Assembly (NCBI RefSeq): GCF_018310695.1
Contig: NZ_JAGXCY010000014.1
Location: forward strand, 1 to 64,000
Direction: 5' to 3'
Source of the DNA: Paenibacillus sp. Marseille-Q4541
GTDB lineage: Bacteria > Bacillota > Bacilli > Paenibacillales > Paenibacillaceae
Length of the DNA: 64,000 bases
Under the pieces are notes generated by a model. The model was not told the DNA's origin, made no database searches, and saw only the letters and a program-made list of their open reading frames with translations. This document shows, one piece after another, positions 61,448 to 64,000 of this stretch. How positions within the stretch are numbered: position 1 is the stretch's first letter; each line of letters opens with the position of its first letter. Position numbers and translations under genes: made by a program.

Positions 61448-62581
61448 TCACCCTAACTTTTGTTTGAATTCTCGTCCGATTTGATCAGCAACCATGATGG
61501 AAGCGACTACGGCTTCTTCTGTTACTGGGAACGGCATGGAGTGAATCGATTCTTCCGGAATACAAGCCTTTCTTGCTACTTCCTTCAGTTCTTCAACCGT
61601 CACTTTCTCTACACCGATGTCCGCGAGGCATACAGGCAGTCCGATGGAGACACAGAAAGCAAGAACTTCGTTCAGTTCTTCCTGAGGTGCATTTTCAAGG
61701 ACAAGCTGGGCGATGGTACTGAAAGCTACTTTTTCACCGTGGAAATAATGATGTGTGCCTTCCAGTGCTGTAAGTCCGTTATGGATGGCGTGAGCAGCAG
61801 CAAGACCTGCACTTTCAAACCCAAGTCCGGATAGCAAAATGTTCGTCTCTACAATATTCTCAAGCGCAGGAGTCACCAAGTTGCAGTCACTTGCTACTTT
61901 TGCATTTGCTCCATCTTCAAGAAGAGTTTCATAACAAAGCTTGGCAAGGGCAAGCGCTGCTTTTGTACCGACTGCTTTTTGAGCACTGCCATCAAGGACG
62001 CCACAAGGAAGACCTGCGTTCACACCCGAGTAGGATTTTGCTGTTGCTCTGGCTTCAAAGTAAGTAGAAAGGGCATCTCCCATCCCTGAAACAAGAAAAC
62101 GGGTAGGCGCGTTTGCAATAATCGTTGTATCGATCATGACTACACTTGGACTTTGTTTAAAGTAAGCGTAATCATCAAAAGCCCCATCAGCCGTATAAAG
62201 TACTGCCGAATGACTTGTTGGCGCATCCGTTGCTGCGATTGTTGGCACAATAATCAGCGCTTCTCCTTCGGCAACACACTTGGCAGTGTCAATTGCCTTC
62301 CCTCCGCCTAGGCCGATCGTACAGGAACATTGCTTTTCTTTCGCAAGCTCTTGAAGTCTAGCAATCTCTTCGCGAGTACATTCACCTCCGAACCCACCTT
62401 CCACCAGCGTGACATTAAATTTCTCGGATGTTGCATTCAGTTGTTCTTTTACACGTGCTATATCATCAGGATGGGCAATCAGTAACGCAGAGTCACCAAA
62501 GGTCCGAATAAAGTATCCCAAATTTAAAAGTTCATTTTCACCTTGTACATATTTCGTAGGACTGATAAAAGCTCTTCTCAT
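61448..62581 (-). CDS. gldA: Glycerol dehydrogenase
   Basis: 377-residue metal-dependent dehydrogenase that oxidises glycerol to dihydroxyacetone with NAD+. NAD-binding IGLGGGKAIDTAK near residue 95; TIAATDAPTSHSAVLY near 120; metal ligands in SGMGDALSTYFEA (Asp), AAHAIHNGL (His) and YFHGEKVAF (His). AGGAGG lies 8 bases before the ATG. It is first in a two-gene operon with dhaKL and divergent from a PocR-AraC activator. Confidence 0.94.
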   Translation of the reverse strand: MRRAFISPTKYVQGENELLNLGYFIRTFGDSALLIAHPDDIARVKEQLNATSEKFNVTLVEGGFGGECTREEIARLQELAKEKQCSCTIGLGGGKAIDTAKCVAEGEALIIVPTIAATDAPTSHSAVLYTADGAFDDYAYFKQSPSVVMIDTTIIANAPTRFLVSGMGDALSTYFEARATAKSYSGVNAGLPCGVLDGSAQKAVGTKAALALAKLCYETLLEDGANAKVASDCNLVTPALENIVETNILLSGLGFESAGLAAAHAIHNGLTALEGTHHYFHGEKVAFSTIAQLVLENAPQEELNEVLAFCVSIGLPVCLADIGVEKVTVEELKEVARKACIPEESIHSMPFPVTEEAVVASIMVADQIGREFKQKLG

Positions 62582-62657
62582 CGTTATTACCTCCTAGCAT
62601 TCTATATGTCTATTATATTTTTTACCCAATATTCTTACATTGAACTAAGATAACTAA

Positions 62658-62671
62658 TTAAAGCGTTTTCT
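62658..62671. promoter_or_regulatory. Catabolite-responsive element (cre) candidate upstream of gldA
   Basis: TTAAAGCGTTTTCT agrees with the cre consensus TGWAANCGNTNWCW at 13 of 14 positions. It sits 77 bases upstream of gldA in the divergent control region. CcpA repression of glycerol oxidation is a reasonable inference. Confidence 0.5.
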
Positions 62672-62796
62672 TATCGTATTTTCTTGTCCTCATGAGGCAT
62701 AAATTGTACTTTTATGTACTTGTCTAGTAAAAAAAGATATACTAGCAGCAGAAGCTAAACATCAAGATTCTATTTTTATTACAGGAGTAAACCCTT

Positions 62797-63852
62797 ATGA
62801 AGCCTACACATTTTCATCTGAATCAAATCATCGATATTGATAAATGGCACAAACTTCAAGACTCCCTCTCTCTAGTAACCAAAATGGCGATCATCACCGT
62901 TGACTACAAAGGAGTCCCTGTGACCAAGCACAGTCACTGCCAATCGTTCTGTCAGGCGGTACGCAAAGATGAGATGCTGTCAGAATACTGCCAGAAATGT
63001 GATGCAAGAGGTGGGCTTGAAGCGGTTCGAACAAATAAACCCTATATTTATTCTTGTCATTTTAATATTGTGGATATCGCCATTCCTATTCTAATCGACG
63101 GTCAATATGTAGGTGCCATTATGGCAGGTCAGATCAAGCTGACGGATCAGGAAGTACCGCTGGAGCAGATTGTGACACGCCCTGAAAATACCGAGACCCG
63201 CGCTAAATTTCGCGCACTAGAAAAAGAATATAATGCACTACCACAGCTCTCTTATGATGAAGTATCCGTTGCTGCCGAAATGCTGCTTCAGCTCTGCAAT
63301 TATATTGTGGAAGAATCGATTCAGAAGAACGCAACGATAGACATGTATAAAAAGGCGCTGTCACAGGATATGCCTCTTACACTACCTGTAGATGCTCCTT
63401 CGGCAAAAGTGTTCAAGAACATGGAAGCGATGCAGCATGAGCTTGTGAACACGATGATCGATAGCAAGATTAAGAAATTCACAGCCCATGATTTCCATAC
63501 GCTAAACCCGCTTTTAACGCCAGCCTTTGAATACATTTACCATCACAAAAACGAGAACATTTCCCTCCAGCAGATGGCTAAGTTATGTCATGTAAGCCCA
63601 AGCTATTTCAGCCGTATCTTCACTAGGGAGACCGGAGAGAATTTTTCTGTATTTCTCCCCCGTCTGAAGATGGAATGGGCGAAACAGCTGCTCGAAGAAA
63701 CGGACCTTCCTATCCATCAGATCAGCGAGGATCTGGGATACGCGGATGCAGGCTATTTTATTAAAACATTTAAGAAGTTAGAAGGTCTGACCCCAGCGGT
63801 ATATCGCAAAATGGTTCACGGCAAAGTGAAAATTCCGAATTCCAGCGGATAA
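62797..63852 (+). CDS. PocR-domain AraC-family regulator
   Basis: 351 residues. An N-terminal PocR sensory domain (about 8-170: HCQSFCQAVR, YCQKCDARGGLEAVR and CHFNIVDIAIPILIDGQYVG) with conserved Cys/His, a linker, and a C-terminal AraC helix-turn-helix pair (ISLQQMAKLCHVSPSYFSRI; IHQISEDLGYADAGYFIKTF). PocR domains are linked to glycerol and propanediol sensing. It is divergent from gldA-dhaKL, its likely target. ACAGGAG precedes the ATG. Confidence 0.92.
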   Translation: MKPTHFHLNQIIDIDKWHKLQDSLSLVTKMAIITVDYKGVPVTKHSHCQSFCQAVRKDEMLSEYCQKCDARGGLEAVRTNKPYIYSCHFNIVDIAIPILIDGQYVGAIMAGQIKLTDQEVPLEQIVTRPENTETRAKFRALEKEYNALPQLSYDEVSVAAEMLLQLCNYIVEESIQKNATIDMYKKALSQDMPLTLPVDAPSAKVFKNMEAMQHELVNTMIDSKIKKFTAHDFHTLNPLLTPAFEYIYHHKNENISLQQMAKLCHVSPSYFSRIFTRETGENFSVFLPRLKMEWAKQLLEETDLPIHQISEDLGYADAGYFIKTFKKLEGLTPAVYRKMVHGKVKIPNSSG

Positions 63853-63888
63853 TGTTCATTACATTATCCAATAGAAGATGAACGTAAA

Positions 63889-63937
63889 AAAGACAGCCCT
63901 TTGTCACAAGCAGTGACCTATACTAGGGCTGTCCTTT
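63889..63937 (+). terminator. Terminator of the PocR-AraC gene
   Basis: AAAGACAGCCCT (63889-63900) pairs with AGGGCTGTCCTTT (63925-63937), leaving one bulged base. Confidence 0.78.
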
Positions 63938-64000
63938 GTTATTTTGGGATCGGTTACACCAATTGATCTTCTTGTTCCTGAACAAAGTTAAGTACACTCT

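Noticed and set aside
1..64000. CRISPR arrays, tRNA and rRNA genes
   Set aside because: No regularly spaced repeats of suitable length, no tRNA-like cloverleaf ends and no rRNA sequence blocks were seen on either strand.

Overview
The window looks like chromosome of a Paenibacillus-type Bacillota bacterium. The evidence is the gene content: LplB/YtcP/LplA-type sugar ABC transporters paired with large membrane-bound AraC regulators, dgkB-rlmCD, yerB, yerC, a YqfQ-like protein and pit/DUF47, all with strong AGGAGG ribosome sites and TTGACA/TATAAT promoters. No rRNA, tRNA or CRISPR array was seen. Assignments rest on reading the sequence and its translations; no database search was run.

Layout. 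0-5 kb: KAS III-like synthase, a lone dihydrolipoyl dehydrogenase under a divergent TetR repressor with a 42-bp palindromic operator, and a Gfo/Idh/MocA oxidoreductase. 5.3-12.7 kb: a decayed polymorphic-toxin island with WXG100 toxin remnants, several intact putative immunity genes, a NERD protein and an mcrC remnant. 12.7-24 kb: a LolD/FtsX-type ABC exporter, DUF4317 protein, formate-tetrahydrofolate ligase (GC-rich), an SF0329-like protein, a copper-amine-oxidase-N protein, a MetE-like (YxjG/YxjH) enzyme and a tRNA-dihydrouridine synthase. 24-34.4 kb: a carbohydrate locus with an MBL-fold hydrolase, solute-binding protein, two permeases, two AraC regulators and a Cys-type sulfatase.

34.6-36 kb: SDR oxidoreductase with a divergent HxlR repressor. 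36.2-41.3 kb: an integrated element with a large serine recombinase and a run of small overlapping helix-turn-helix genes. 41.7-44.0 kb: a two-gene DUF262 plus HEPN cassette bracketed by 38-bp direct repeats, one of which is the rlmCD terminator. This is the best candidate for a poorly described (defence-like) system.

44-63.9 kb: housekeeping genes: rlmCD, dgkB, cbiX-type chelatase, yerC, YqfQ-like protein, corA, pit-DUF47, a beta-helix protein, yerB, DoxX (with a well-placed Fnr box), a DODA dioxygenase, an alpha/beta hydrolase, and a glycerol unit (gldA, fused dhaKL) facing a PocR-AraC regulator. Recurrent themes are divergent regulator/target pairs with readable operators, and signs of gene turnover at intergenic junctions.
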